Of a stretch of 64,000 bases of DNA, positions 8,940 to 20,960 are shown piece by piece. Positions within the stretch are counted from its first letter, which is position 1. Each line of letters starts with the position of its first letter. The position numbers and the translations under genes were made by a program. The notes under the pieces are model-generated. The model worked only from the letters and a program-made list of their open reading frames with translations. It did no database searches and had not been told where the DNA came from. Origin of the DNA: Amorphophallus konjac. Lineage: Eukaryota > Streptophyta > Magnoliopsida > Alismatales > Araceae. The stretch spans positions 156,632,331 to 156,696,330 of the forward strand of contig CM040118.1 in assembly GCA_022559845.1 (NCBI GenBank), written 5' to 3'.

Positions 8940-10311
8940 CAAGTATGCATTCTCCTAAGCAATTATGATGAAAAGGTGTTTGATGAAATGTTTTATATCT
9001 TATTGACAGGGATTCGATCAAATACTTAAAAGGCAGAGAGTTGCAAAAACTTAAGTGATCACGTGGTTCGAAATTATGGAAACATGCATGTGATCCAAGG
9101 CTCCCAGTCCTTCAAGATCGATTGGCCATGTGGATTCGCCTCATCTTCAAGATCTGACACGTGGACCTTTTCAAGTCACTTTTCTGGAAAAGCTACTGGC
9201 GGGAATACTCCCTCCACGCACCAGACAGAAACTTTGCGGGGACCACTTGATCCAGTTAGCTGATATAAAAAGTGAGCTCTCGGCTAAAGTAATATGACAA
9301 AAAATTGAAAAGAGATAAAGAAGCTCTAGAGAAGAGAGTTCGTTAGCAGAGAGAGTTTTGAGAGGAGTATTGAGAGAGAAGAGCTCGTTGCATAAGAGAG
9401 AAGAAAAGGAAGGAAAAATAGAATATCAGATGTTAAGAAAAAGATTTAGAGAAAAGAAAGAGAGAGTTCTGAGAAGGAGATCGTTAGAAAGAAGAAAGAG
9501 TGTTCATAAAAATAGAGTATCGAAGCTCTTGGAGTGAAGGTGTAGATCTATTGATCGAAGATCTATATGTGTTTTGACTTGTGGATCAAATCCAGAGTCT
9601 GTCTGCTCAATCAAGCTACATTTTCGTTGTGTTTTTTTGTTTGTTTTCTTTCTTGTGACAGCAAGCTGTGTTGCTCAGCGGCGAGGTGTGAACCTCGGAT
9701 AGCAAGCTGTGTTGCTCAACAGCAAGGATTGATTCCTTGGGTAAGCAAGCTGTGAGGCTCAACTGTGAGGAGTGTTCCTTGGACAGCAAGTTGTGAGGCT
9801 CAGCAGAGCAAGTTGTGAAGCTCAGCTGTTTGGAATTAGTTCCCCGAAGCTGTGGATCAGCGGTTGTAAGGATTCATCCCCGAAGCTGTGGATCAGCGGT
9901 TCAAACTGTTTGTCAGCGGTAAGCCTCACTTGGGTTTGAGTGGGGGATGGCCGTAGGTCTGTGGTAGCAGACGGAACCATCTAAAATCTCTGTGCACTGT
10001 GGTTTGTGTGACTATCCAGTTCCATATCTTCTATCCCCCTTCACAGGCTGTTTGATTATTTTCTAGTTAAATCTCCTCTGTATATTATCTGTTCGTATTA
10101 AACACAGTTGTGAAGTGTCATTTGCGTGTTTAGTAAAGTCCCAGGTTGCTTGTGCTTGATTAGTGTTCGAGTGTGAGCGTCAATAGAACATCTGTTTAGA
10201 TTGAGCCATCTAGTTTTATTTTCGAACGATTTTATAGAGAGGGTTTTAATTGAAGTAATTTTTTAAGGAGATCTATTCACCCCCCTCAAGATCCTGTATT
10301 ACACCCTAACA
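8940..10311 (+). repeat. Element C 5' LTR (left end truncated)
   Basis: It ends ...CCCTAACA directly before the primer site. It has G-boxes (CACGTG at 9060-9065 and 9158-9163), a TATA box (TATAAAA, 9264-9270), a purine-rich leader (9300-9540), a train of small hairpins built on AGCAAGCTGTG words (9658-9910), the GATGG/CCATC hairpin at 9946-9981, and the C-rich loop hairpin at 10270-10293. No gene is present. The 3' LTR copy begins TGTAAGAACC, which is not found at the left edge here. Confidence 0.65.
9264..9270 (+). promoter_or_regulatory. TATA box in element C LTR
   Basis: TATAAAA lies about 100 bases downstream of two CACGTG G-boxes, the same arrangement as in the LTRs of A, B and F. Confidence 0.6.
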
Positions 10312-10313
10312 AT

Positions 10314-10325
10314 TGGTATCAGAGC
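10314..10325 (+). other. Primer-binding site of element C (initiator Met tRNA)
   Basis: TGGTATCAGAGC, complementary to the 3' end of plant initiator tRNA-Met, begins two bases after the LTR end. This is the usual primer site of plant Copia elements. Confidence 0.9.
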
Positions 10326-10440
10326 AGTATCTGATTCAACAAATCCAACGATCTGTAGAGGATCCTGCTATTTCTTTTGGGTATTTTTCTTGACTGTGTA
10401 TTATTGCACTAAGTCTATTGCTTTGAATTGGTTTTGATTT

Positions 10441-12488
10441 GTGTTAGTCGCTCATCCTCTAGTATTTGATGGTTCTAACTTCAAAAAATGGCTTGGAGGC
10501 CTGTGTGTTTTCATGAACTCCATCGATTCTAATTTATGGAATATTGTATCTAGCGGCCCATACCAACTGCCTTATGATCAGACCAAGTGGTCTAATGAGG
10601 ACAATTTGAAGAACCGTGATAATGTCACAGCTCTAGATATTTTAACTGCGGCATTTGATATCCACATGTTTCCTTCTATCCGCAGATGCGCTTCTGGAAA
10701 GGAAATTCTGGACAAAGTGATTGCCACCCACAAAAAGGAGGAGAACAAATGTTTGATGGCCAATGAAGGTGATCACATCACATCAATGATCTAAATGAGG
10801 ACTCAGTGTCTCAGATAAGCTCTGGATCTGAATAACTTTCTTTTGATGAATTAGTGAGCATGCATAAAGAACTTTCTGATAGATATAGAAAAATAAAAAA
10901 TAAAAATTAAAAAATTAAAAAATAAACTTGAGCAAAATAACTCTAATTCTCTTTGTAGAAAGTGTTCACAATTAGAAGAGTTAGATAAATGTTGTGAGTC
11001 TGATGTTCGAATGTATAAGGAACAAATTTGTCGGTTGAAAATTGAAAATCAAGAATTCCTAAACAAAATGACTGAACTAGAAGACAAGCTGAAGTCAATT
11101 AATGGTGATCAAATCTTAATAAATGAACTGGTTCAGAATGAAGAACAAATGAAAGAAAATGAAAAGTTGAAGCTGTTAAACAATGCTATGTCTGAGAGGC
11201 TTCTTGTTTTAGAAAAAGGAAAATCTGTTTGCCCAGAAGAGTCTGAAAAAATGCACAATTTGGAACAAGAAATTGAGAAGTATAAAATTTTAAACAAGGT
11301 GTTGAATGAATGTATTAATTATAATGAACAAGAGATTGTTAGTTATGAGATACACATTACATCTCTAGAAAATGAAATTCATGATCTTAAAAACTCACTG
11401 TCAAAATTTGTCGATGGTCAAGAGAACTTGGATAAGTTACTGGGAGTCAAAGTTAATTCTCAGAAGGAAGGACTGGGTTACAAACCAGTAGACACTAGGA
11501 GCTTTAGAAATAAACTTTATACATTATTTATAAGAAGCTCTGAACAGACTAGCATTAGAACTCCATCAGTTTTTCAGTTTACAGCTCAGAGAAATCCTAA
11601 GCAAGTTGCCAGTCTAGGAAAATTCAAAAACAGACTGAAAAAGTAAAAAGGAATGATTATTTGAAGAAAAAGTCAAGAAACACTCATGATAACAATGTGC
11701 ATGTTGAACACAACCTGAACACACACTCACATGCACACAAAAAGGAAAGTTCATGTCATTACTATCATAAAATTGGTCATTTAATGCATGAGTGCAGATT
11801 GATGGAACAAGATGATCTGAATGCTTACACAATGCATGATAGGAAATCTCATCTTAAGAATCATGCTTTTCAAAAAAGGAGAATTCATTATTTTTGCTGT
11901 GGCAAGATAGGCCACATTGCTGCTCAATGCTAGTTTGCAAGTAGTGAGAAAAATTCAAGGTCAAATCATGCTAAATTCCCTGCAAAGTTTCATGTTTTTA
12001 ATAAATCTGTTCTAAGAGACTAGCATATGAAGTGTTTCAATTGTAGGAAGCATGGCCATAGGGCTATTGAATGTTGGTCGACTGTTGAAAGAAGTCCTTC
12101 TTTGTGTTTCAATTGTGGGAAGCATGGCCATACAGTCAAGGACTGTTGGCATGTCCAAGGAAGGAATGTTAATCCTAGATCTGTTAGATTCTCTGCAAAA
12201 GAGAATGTGTTTGGTAGAAATAAATTCATTTCTAAAATAAAATCAATTGCATGTTATGAGTGTGGAAAGCCAGGCCACAAAGTTGAGAATTGCTGGCTGA
12301 TTGGTAATAAAGGACAAAATCTCCATGATAAAAACAAAAACACTCATGTTCGTGCATATAAGTTCCATGTTAATGCTAATGTGCACAAAAAGAATTCAAA
12401 ATCTGGTATATCTTGTCATTATTGTGGACAGTTTGGGCATTCCATGTCTAACTGTTATTTGATGAAACATGATGACATACAAACTTAG
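10441..12488 (+). pseudogene. Element C gag
   Basis: The N-terminal part (PLVFDGSNFKKWL, DSNLWNIVSSGPYQLP) matches the first half of the UBN2-like gag domain of SIRE-type Copia elements; the second half is absent. A long coiled coil follows (11011-11646), ending with GLGYKPVDTRS, which is like GLGYDPTNKRP in element B. Then come six CCHC-like knuckles (about 11755, 11895, 12036, 12108, 12261 and 12414); the first has Tyr in place of its second Cys. Nucleic-acid binding and particle formation are the expected roles. Stops cluster at 10795-10910, and a frameshift lies near 11650. I see no ATG in the expected frame near the start. Confidence 0.75.
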
Positions 12489-14829
12489 AAAACGTGGAGA
12501 GCAGCCCTCAGAGGTGTCACTGACCATGGAGGACCCAAGAAGTCTTGGGTACTCAGAAATGTAAAATAAGACTTGTGTTTTGCAAGAGTACCTTGGTGCT
12601 GAGGAATAAAAAGGGGGTTCAATAAACCAAGGCACCCAAGTATGGTAAAACCCCATTTCTGCTCTTTACAACTTTGGTCATTTGAATTCTTCATTAATCT
12701 CTTTTAGAAAGTTGCACATCATGCTTGATCTGATTAGTCAAAATTCTATGCATACATGTTCTTATTTGCATTTGACACTTGCGTTGCTCTACATGAGTTT
12801 CTTCATTCATATGTTGAGTCACACACATTCACTGAAGATATGTTGAATACCATTTTCATCTGCATGTATTTATGTTTTGACATTTAGTTGTTTTCAACTG
12901 GCTTCATGTTGAGAGGGAGACGAAATAAATTTAAATACATGGATTCTTTTGTCTTGCATATCCTAAAAATTTGACACTGCATATAGGACTGAATTGAATT
13001 TGTTATGCACCTTCATCCATGATCACATGGTATATCAAATGGTATAGTGCTAAAGGACATATGAGGTATGTTTGGAAGTTCTAACCATGTGTGAGGTGGT
13101 CTTTAGACCAAGTCCTCTGCCCAGTACCATGGGACAAAAATGCACATCGAGCAGTCTAGATATATCTATGTACAATGAGAAAAGGATTGTTGCTTGACTT
13201 AAATTACTACACACAGTGAGGGGGAGCATAATATATTTTGTTTTGTGGCTGAGTATAAATCTGTGGAGGAATCCGAATTAATGCTGTCAGAAATTTTGGT
13301 ATGCTTCTATTCAGAATAAGTGTTCTTGTAGTTACTGTTGGTTGAATTATTATAAGGCTGAAACTATGTCTGGTGGAGTCAATACTACTTTAACATTTGG
13401 CTTTAATATATGTCTGGATAAGCTGGAAGGTCGATGCATATAAAAGGAACACCAACCTGACCTTACTGTGATGGTAGGTCATTGCATAAGGAAGATGCAC
13501 CGACCTTACCACATTGGTAGGTCGAAGCATAAGGAAGGAACTCCGACCTTACCTTGCTTGCAAGTCAGAGCACATGAGAGGAACATCGACCTTACTATGA
13601 TAAGAAGTCGAAGCATATGAAAGGTACATCTATCTTGGTGCTACAAGATGCTGAGTTCTTTGGAAGAAGATTTTGCTCTGATGAGAGGATTGTGAGGCTA
13701 TGCCTATGGTTGCATGATAACTTGTCTTTAGTTTTCTCTATGCTTGGGTGTGGCCACCTTCACTACCTACCTTAGTCTTATCTACTTCATAGACATATCC
13801 ATTCCAACACTCCCATCTATATTATCTATGTCAAGTCTTGTCTATTCTTTCTTAATTTTCTATGCATTCATTCAAGGGGAGTCTAGTATAAAATTCTATT
13901 CACCTTACTAATCAAGAGACTTCATTACTAAACTACCCAGATCTAAGAGAAATTGCTCGACCTTACAAAATTGTGATCTGATGTTTATTGGGATCAAATG
14001 TAATCTTAAATATTCAAAGATTATCCATGAATGCTCTCACAATGGCTCCAAAACATTCTGAAAATGGAACTGTCCAGTCTATTTTCTGAAATCTGAAAAT
14101 TATAAGTAATAGGACATTTCTAGTAGAAAATCATGTACTCATATTGTCCTTAAACTACTTTTAAGGTAAAATCTGAATTAAAGCCAGGGAATACGCCTTT
14201 TTATAAAAATGATAATAAGGTAGAGCAATGGCTATCTTTTGGAGAAACTAACTATCTGCATTAAAGATTAAAAAAATGTAGAAGTTATGTCATGATGAAA
14301 GAGGCTATCTCTGTTCATAAATTGAAGCATAACAGTTTATTGCACTGAGTAACCAGGGATTCAGGCGTCTGATAAACGTCTCTCCTTGAGTAAAAAGGTG
14401 CAGTCACACTTGAATGCTCAAACAATTGAAGAAAAAGGAAAAAGAAAATATGGCTGACTCTGTGTCATTTTCAGAATCTTAAAATTGTTTATTTTCAATA
14501 TAACATAGATTTTTTATACCACTTGTGTCTAATGAAAATGACAAGTAAGATTGATGGTTTTTGGATTGGGCATAGGACATTGATCAGATTGACTTATCTC
14601 CATTGTCTCTGCATGATTTGTTTAATTTAAGAACACTTTTGTATCAAGATTTAATCCTTATAAGCAAAAAAGCATATAAATGTAAGGAAATGCATTTTAT
14701 CTAAAAGGGAAGGGCAATCTGGTAATTGCTCTTGAAATTGGTAAAGTCGGTAGATTTTTTATCTGAACTCCACCCTATTTCAAGCCTCTACCTCACCGTA
14801 GAAACATAATACATTCAGGTCGAGGTTTA
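12489..14829 (+). other. Element C non-coding region with structured segments
   Basis: No ORF is convincing. A block at 13029-13134 is shared with element A and can form several hairpins. Five units of 43-48 bp with inverted GGTC/GACC words lie at 13428-13640. A hairpin of the AACC...TCTCC type at 14352-14395 matches modules in A and B. PPT-like GGGGGAG occurs at about 13220. The rest is AT-rich and unremarkable. Confidence 0.5.
13428..13640 (+). repeat. Hairpin-forming tandem repeat, 43-48 bp period, about 5 units
   Basis: AGGTC-like words start at 13428, 13476, 13519, 13562 and 13605. Within a unit, GGTAGGTCG on the left is complementary to CGACCTTACC about 25 bases later, so each unit could fold as a stem-loop. 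Confidence 0.7.
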
Positions 14830-14963
14830 TTGTTTTCAAAAACCCTTCGCACCGATGCAGCTCAGTCGTCCGTGCTGTCTCACCTCTTGCATAAACTTGT
14901 TTTCTCCATCCCTGCTCTCCATCTTTCTCTAATCCTTCTTGGTATCCTCCGCTTCACAACTTC

Positions 14964-17480
14964 GTGTCGACCATGTCTTCACCGGCCATCAAGAGCAAAG
15001 AGAAGCGAAAGGTTCCAGAGGATCAGCAACTAATGGACGTTCAATCGGAGAAAGCAGTTGAAGCACCTCGCAAGGAAAGAAGATCAAAGCACCTACATGA
15101 TAAAGGCACTATTTTAGACATGCTTGCAGCAAAACCAGCTACTAGTAAAGAGAAGGTGTCTGAGGCATTAGCAAAGCGGCGCCGGACATCTACCGCGGAG
15201 GAAACTCACAGATTGGTTGAAGATGAAAATAAATCTGATACTTCATCTATGGTAGAGTCTGTGGTTAAGTCTACCAAGATTATATTTCCTCGTTTTGTAG
15301 ACTTTCATGATCAGAAGATGCTTAATGAATATCCTGATTTATTGAATCTGATCAGATTCCAAGGTTGGAAGAAATTCATGGGTAAACATAGATATTACTA
15401 CCCTAGGTTGGTCACTGAGTTCTACAAGAATTTGAAATATGATTCAAACCTATCTAGGATTTGGTCTTGTGTTAAGGGGATCAAAATTGAATTGTCTCAA
15501 CACTCACTTCATAAGATCTTTAGGATACCTGAAGAGGGTGCGTGTGAAAAGGACTTTGATTGTGATCAATTTGAGGCTTGCACAATTCTGACAGATCAGC
15601 CTAGTGACCCACATAATTACAAGTAAACTAGGTTGACCAACTTCAACACAAATAAGTTCTCTCTTTTAAAGAGACTGCTGCATAATATGCTCACTACTAT
15701 AATCACCCCACAAGATAGAGGTAGAGGGAGATTGACAGAATCACAAAGGTTTATATTCTACTGCATGTTTAAGGAAATCAAAATATGTCTTCCTGAAATT
15801 ATGATGCAAATAATGGTATGTATTAAGGAAGACAAAAGACATTTTCCTTATGCAGCTCACTTGACTGCAATTTTCAAGAAGATGAAAGTCCCTATGGAGG
15901 ATGAGAATTTCAAAGAAATTCCTAAGGTGAGTGTATATAACATGGACTTTATTACAAAGTTCATGAAATTGAAGCCCAAAGCCTTAAAGGAGTTGCCACA
16001 GAAGCAGCAGTAGCAGCAGCTTAAATTGCTATCAGAACAGCCATAAGAACAACAAAAGCAACTGCCAACACAACAACAGCTGACAGGGCAAGTTCAGCAG
16101 GCTGCACAAGTTCAGGGGGAGCAACAACCACTGTTAGTTGAGTAGCAAGTGGCAGAGTAGATAATGCAGCAGGCTGATGAGGTACAGCAAGTGCAACTGC
16201 CAATAGAACAAGAAGAACAACCACAATTGGAAGAACAGATAAAGTAGTTGGAAGAAGAACATCTAGCAGAACAACAAGAGCTGCAAGTAGAGATGGAAGT
16301 AGTACATCAGCTAGAACAACAGATTGACCAATTAGTAGAACAACTTGATGAGCAGATGGAAGAACAACAAGAGCCAATCCAAGAAGAAGAGCAGCAACAG
16401 CAACAGAATGAACAGCAAGACTCAGAACAGCAACAACAGCAAAGTCAACAAGAAATGGTACAACAGGTAGAGCTATAGGTAGAGGAGCAGCCAGAGCTAC
16501 AGGAAGAGCAGCAGCATGTAGAACAACAAGAGCTAGGTTCTGCCACATATTTTGGACCCCATCATGATCCTCTGATGGCATTTGGCATACAGGCACCACT
16601 ATCTCCTGAGGAGCCTTAGATTCCACAGGAGTTCCATGCATCCACATCAGCAGGACCAAGTTCAACTCTAAATACATCTGATGTTCATCCTTCACTGGTA
16701 AATCTCCTGATGAGTCAATTTAGGATTATGAATGCATCATTTGTGCAATTGAATTTGGCAGTAGAAAGTATAGAGGCTAGGATGATGCATGTTGAGCAGA
16801 TAGTTAATAGCCAATGGGAAAAGTTTGGGAGAGACAAGTATGATAAGATGAAAGACTGCATGGATTTTTGAATTCTTTGCTACATGTTTGTGAAAAGGTT
16901 GGTACTTTAATGAATAATTTAAGAGTGAATCAGGCTGAAACTTATCTGAAAGTAACACAAACACGTGTTCATGCTTTTGACATTAGAAGAGAACATCAAA
17001 GAATTAGAGAATAATTGAACATCATTCACGAAGAATAGCAAACACTATCCCAAAGGATAAAAAATATGTCAGATGAAGTCCAGGGCAATATCTTTCAGCT
17101 GGGAAACATATATGCTAAGCTCGACACAGTTCAAGAAAAAGTGCAAAATCTGTCTAGCAATTTTAAAGAAGTTGTCACTGCAAAAGCTACAAGTACTTCA
17201 ACTTCCATGGCAGAGATCCATCAATAGCAAACATGCCAAGTTGATAACATGTGCAGCATGCTCCATAACTAGTTTGTCGATTTGACTGTTAAAGAGCTTC
17301 AAGCACTAGTTCACAAAGTGGATCAGAAGTTCACTGCCTAGCTTGCATCCTTGGGCACTAAAGTTGGTAGAATTTTACAAAATATTCCAGAAGCTATACC
17401 CTTAAGAGAACGTGGAAGTTCTAGTAGGACACCAACCAGACGACCATGACAAAGAGGTGGAAGCTCTACAGCAGAGGTCT
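14964..17480 (+). pseudogene. Element C second ORF: putative plant transposon-type domain, Gln-rich, coiled coil
   Basis: One reading frame runs from an ATG at 14964 to about 16870 and continues after a frameshift to about 17480. Residues 1-90 are basic and low in complexity. Residues about 105-330 contain PRFVDFHDQK, LVTEFYKNLKY and VKGIKIELSQHSL, resembling the putative plant transposon protein family (PF20167-like, from memory). Then come a long Gln/Glu-rich tract (15990-16540) and helical segments with coiled-coil character. Stops at 15624-15626 (TAA) and 16011-16013 (TAG), and many later TAG codons inside Gln runs, look like CAG/CAA decay. Upstream (14830-14963) is a pyrimidine-rich leader. 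Function is unknown; it is not an RT, integrase or protease. Confidence 0.6.
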
Positions 17481-17836
17481 GATGTATGCCAGATTCAGGA
17501 GAAGAAGACTGTTTGTTTTTGATAATGAGAAAGGGGGAGAGATAATATGAGTGTCATGAGAAGATGAGAGATTTGAGAACAGAGTTTTTGTTAGACAACA
17601 GCAACTTTTTTTTCCTATTGTACATAGTGCTAGTCAGCGTTATAGTTAGTCTGCATGTTAGTCTTAATTAGTCTCCATGTCAGTCTTGCATTCTTTTTTG
17701 GATGTAAGTTTGTAAACTTTGAAATTTTTTCATGTGAAATGAATTGAAACTTTTTGAATGAATATCTGAATGTGTGAATGATTGACTTTTTTCCATCTTG
17801 AGCAAACATGCACATGACTCATAGTTGTCATCATCA
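17481..17836 (+). other. Element C 3' untranslated part
   Basis: AT-rich sequence without a gene. It contains a PPT-like AAAGGGGGAGAG at about 17530 before the true polypurine tract. Confidence 0.5.
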
Positions 17837-17850
17837 AAAAGGGGGAGATT
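17837..17850 (+). other. Polypurine tract of element C
   Basis: AAAAAGGGGGAGAT lies immediately before TGTAAGAACC, where the 3' LTR begins. Plus-strand DNA synthesis would start here. The same tract precedes the 3' LTR of element A. Confidence 0.85.
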
Positions 17851-17980
17851 GTAAGAACCTTGGTGTTGATGATGTCACACTATGAATCTAGTTTAACTGA
17901 AGAGGTTGAAATCTTGGATGAACACTGCAGTGGCAAACTATCTGGAAGTGCGGAAAGCTGCCAAGCAATGTTCGCCCAAA
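17851..17980 (+). repeat. Element C 3' LTR, truncated
   Basis: It starts TGTAAGAACCTTGG with the TTGATGATGTCACACTAT segment typical of these Copia LTR starts (compare 42530 in B). It fades into coding sequence of the Gypsy-2 antisense gene somewhere between about 17900 and 17980; the exact break is not visible. Confidence 0.55.
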
Positions 17981-20960
17981 GTGGAACCAAAACTGCCAGA
18001 GATCAGCAAGGATGGTTTCTTGAAGACGCTTCAGGGCCTGTGCCCCGTGAGTAGCGAGCGACTGGTCCTCCAGCAAATTCCATTGCTAGTGGAGGAGCCA
18101 ACACCTTCTACAGCTTCTTGGCGTCCTGAGAATGATCGGCTTTACCCCTACAGGACTTTCATCAGGGGGGAAGACCGACGGCCGGAGCTGTATGAGGGCA
18201 CCCCTTGGTTGTTTACGCTGCTGCGCTCCCATGGGATTTCAGTGGGTGACCCTGGCGAAAGCATATTAGGCCAACCCATTCTTTTATCTTTCAAATATGC
18301 CGATGGATGGGGGCTAGACAACCTCGGCTTGTATTACCATCTGTCTTCACGCGGCCATGAAAACCTTGCGTTGCTGGCCGAACAGTGTGAAGTGGTAGGG
18401 GATATATGCTGGCTGGTTCGCGAAGCCGCCTCTAGGGACAAGGAGCCTTCGTTGTCTACTGGCCACTTTCTTCCTTCTATACGGGACCAGCAGGTATATT
18501 CTCTTTCCCCCTTTTTTTCTTTCTTCAGCTTCGGGCTTTCCTTTCTGCTGCTGTGTATGTCATCTCTCCTCCTTTCACATTTGCTTGTGTGCAGTTCGGC
18601 TTTCTTCAAAAGAGACTAAGCATTTTAGGGAGCTACTGATAAAGGCTCAAGAACCATCATATTTTGAAGTCCCGGAGGCTGCCCCAACCATGACGCCACT
18701 TCCTCCAAGTGATTCCTAGAAACGGACGAGGTCCCAAGTCGGGGAGGCCGTCACTCGAGCGAAGCAGGCCCGTCGGAAGAAGACTGTAGACCCAACACCT
18801 GTGGTCGTCCTTCCGAGAGTGGTCTCATTTGAAGAGTTTGAGACCTCTCGTCCCTCAGCTCGTGTGACTCGAGCTATGCTTCTATCTTGTGCTCAGTCGT
18901 CACCTTGGCAACCAAGATCAATTCTTATTATTGCGAACGCAGGTGCTTCGTCTGCAATGGCCGCGCAAGCGGCTGCCACCTCTACTGGAGCCGGAGATAG
19001 AGAGGATGTGGTGCAGACAGGTCTTCCCTCTCCCACACCTAGCCACGGAATAGAAGGTAATTGATGGCCCATCTAGTGGTAGACTTCTATAGTTTGTTGT
19101 CCCCTGTGCTCACATGGGTTCTTTCTTTTCTTCAGCTTCCGTCGAGATTCGACCACCTCCTCCCCCTGTCGTGGGATCAACTGAGGGAATCTCTGCAGAG
19201 CCCGGGATAATTCCAGGAAGTCGATCCATCCCCGAAGCTTGCTCGCCTGTTATCCCTGTCCTAGAGTCAGCCGAGCAGGCTCCTATCGAGCTAGAAGCCC
19301 CGGCGGGAGGCCTTCCGGGTGAAGAGCCGCTAGTTTTGAGGGAGAAAGAACTGTTGTTGGTTCAAAGTTCATCCTCATCAGAGCAGGTGGTTTATGGCAG
19401 CGGCTAGAGCGACGGGGATTTCCTTTTGATGGGAACTGAGGATGAGGACGGTGCGGTGTCTTCCGCCTATGAGAGTGACTTTACGACCTTCAGTCCTCCA
19501 CGGTTGACGTTGAGTAGCTTTGGACCACCAGGTCCTTCAGTGGGAGAAGGGTCAGAAGGGATGGAGATAGTGGCTCCTGCTACTGTAGATTTGAGCTTAG
19601 TGCCGACTAAGGTAAGAGCTACACTTCTCAGTCTTGTGCTTATTCTCTTCTGGCCATTATGTTGGTCTTTCGAGATTCTTATATTCTATTTCTCTTGCAG
19701 GCGACCACCGAGGTCGCCTTGCCGGCGATAACCGTAAAGATACCCCTGCCGCCTCTCAGTGCAGACCTGCCCTTGTTCCCGCCGGTGATGAGGCCCATAG
19801 CCCTGAGGTATCCGAAGGATTACATGATAGTAGCGGGCTCGGAGGCACTGGAGATGGTCGTCGGGTCTGAGCTGTCAGCTGTGGCTTTGGAGCAGCAGCA
19901 ACTTGTCATTGCCGACGAGCCACTTCAGAGTGAAGAGGGCCTCCCTGGGGCAGAGGAAGAAGAAATTGTGGAAGAGGTGATCGGGAGCTCGCCGACCCCA
20001 ACCTCTACCATCGAATCACCACTGGTGGTAGTCGATGAGGCCGGAAGTGGCGATCAACCGCTCCCCGATGTTCAAGGTCCAGACGTGGCGCTCTAGCCCG
20101 AGGTTGGGAGAGAAGTAGTTGTCATCGACAGTCCTACTGCTGCATTGTCTGTGGGGGCCAGTTCTGGTGCGGGCGCCTTGCAAGGTATGCCATCCTCATC
20201 TTCTACACCGGGTGATGATATTTGGGCTGCAGTTGACAGTCGGGTTGAATTTCAACTCCCGGATACGCCGTCACTTGGTTTGCAATCCTCGAGTGACCTA
20301 GTGTGGAAGTATCTGGATACATTGCGGGAGACTATGACAGCTCGCCCAGAGTTAACTTAATCACAGTTGAGGGGTCTTGTAGAGCACTTCTCCCGTACTT
20401 TGCTGGCTTTTGGCTGCCCCGTGGAGGACTAGGTGCAGCGGGTAGTTCTGCTCCTGAAGCATGTGAACAGGAGGGAGTTCATAGGCCGCAGCTTGATAGA
20501 TCAAATGACAGCCGCCAAACTTGAAAGGACATAGTGTCAGGCTGCCCTTCAATCATTGAGAAGAACTGCTCAGCAGAGGCGGGATGCTGCCGATGATTCT
20601 GGCCAACGCATGACTTCTCTGAAGACTCGGATAGCCGAGCTCCGTGTCGAACTCGCCTGGGATGAAGCAGAATTAGCATCGTCCGATCAACTATGGGTTC
20701 AGCACACGGAGGTAGCTGAATTGGCAGAAAGGCAAGCCGCATCCCTTGAGAAGAAACTGGTGCGACTGCAGGACGAGGAAGACCGTCTATAGGAGTTGGC
20801 CAGCTATCCGTCCTTGAGGCTGCTGGAGTTCGAGGACATCTTCCGCCGCTCGCTGCATAAGTTCCATCATCTTCTCTTCTCTCCCCTTTTTGTGAACTTC
20901 CACGTAATCCGGGGGGTGTATGCCCCGGGTAACATGTATTTCTCTTTTGTGTTTGAATGA
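17930..20960 (+). pseudogene. Gypsy-2 antisense extra gene with three introns
   Basis: Four exons on the plus strand are antisense to pol: about 17930-18493, 18595-19056, 19136-19611 and 19701-20960. The introns 18494-18594, 19057-19135 and 19612-19700 start with GT and end with pyrimidine-rich ...AG. Exon 1 has a globular-looking segment with LYPYRTFIRGEDRRPE and PWLFTLLRSHGISV. Exons 2 and 3 are Ser/Pro-rich and acidic. Exon 4 ends with a strong coiled coil (about 20550-20790) and a FEDIFRRSLHKF tail, with a TGA at 20958. One frameshift near 18635 and stops at about 18717, 19405, 20094, 20358, 20532 and 20790 show decay. The 5' end is truncated. The role is unknown; such ORFs are labelled gypsy-type transposon proteins. 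Confidence 0.6.

Larger units (their letters stand above)
8940..17980 (+). mobile_element. Element C: gag-only Copia-type retrotransposon with second ORF
   Basis: A 5' LTR truncated at its left end (to 10311) is followed by an initiator-Met primer site, a gag ORF with six CCHC-like knuckles, a long non-coding region, a second sense ORF (14964 to about 17480), a polypurine tract (17837-17850) and the start of the 3' LTR (17851). There is no protease, integrase or RT. The element is a non-autonomous, gag-carrying type (TR-GAG style). Both outer LTR ends are missing, so target duplications cannot be checked. The outer limits are approximate. Confidence 0.7.

Noticed and set aside
10314..10325. 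tRNA-like word TGGTATCAGAGC as part of a tRNA gene
   Set aside because: It is a 12-base primer-binding site after an LTR; no cloverleaf surrounds it. The same holds at 32438, 35403, 45680 and 55603.
16021..16695. 224-codon minus-strand ORF rich in Val/Leu/Ala
   Set aside because: It is the antisense shadow of the Gln-rich plus-strand ORF of element C.
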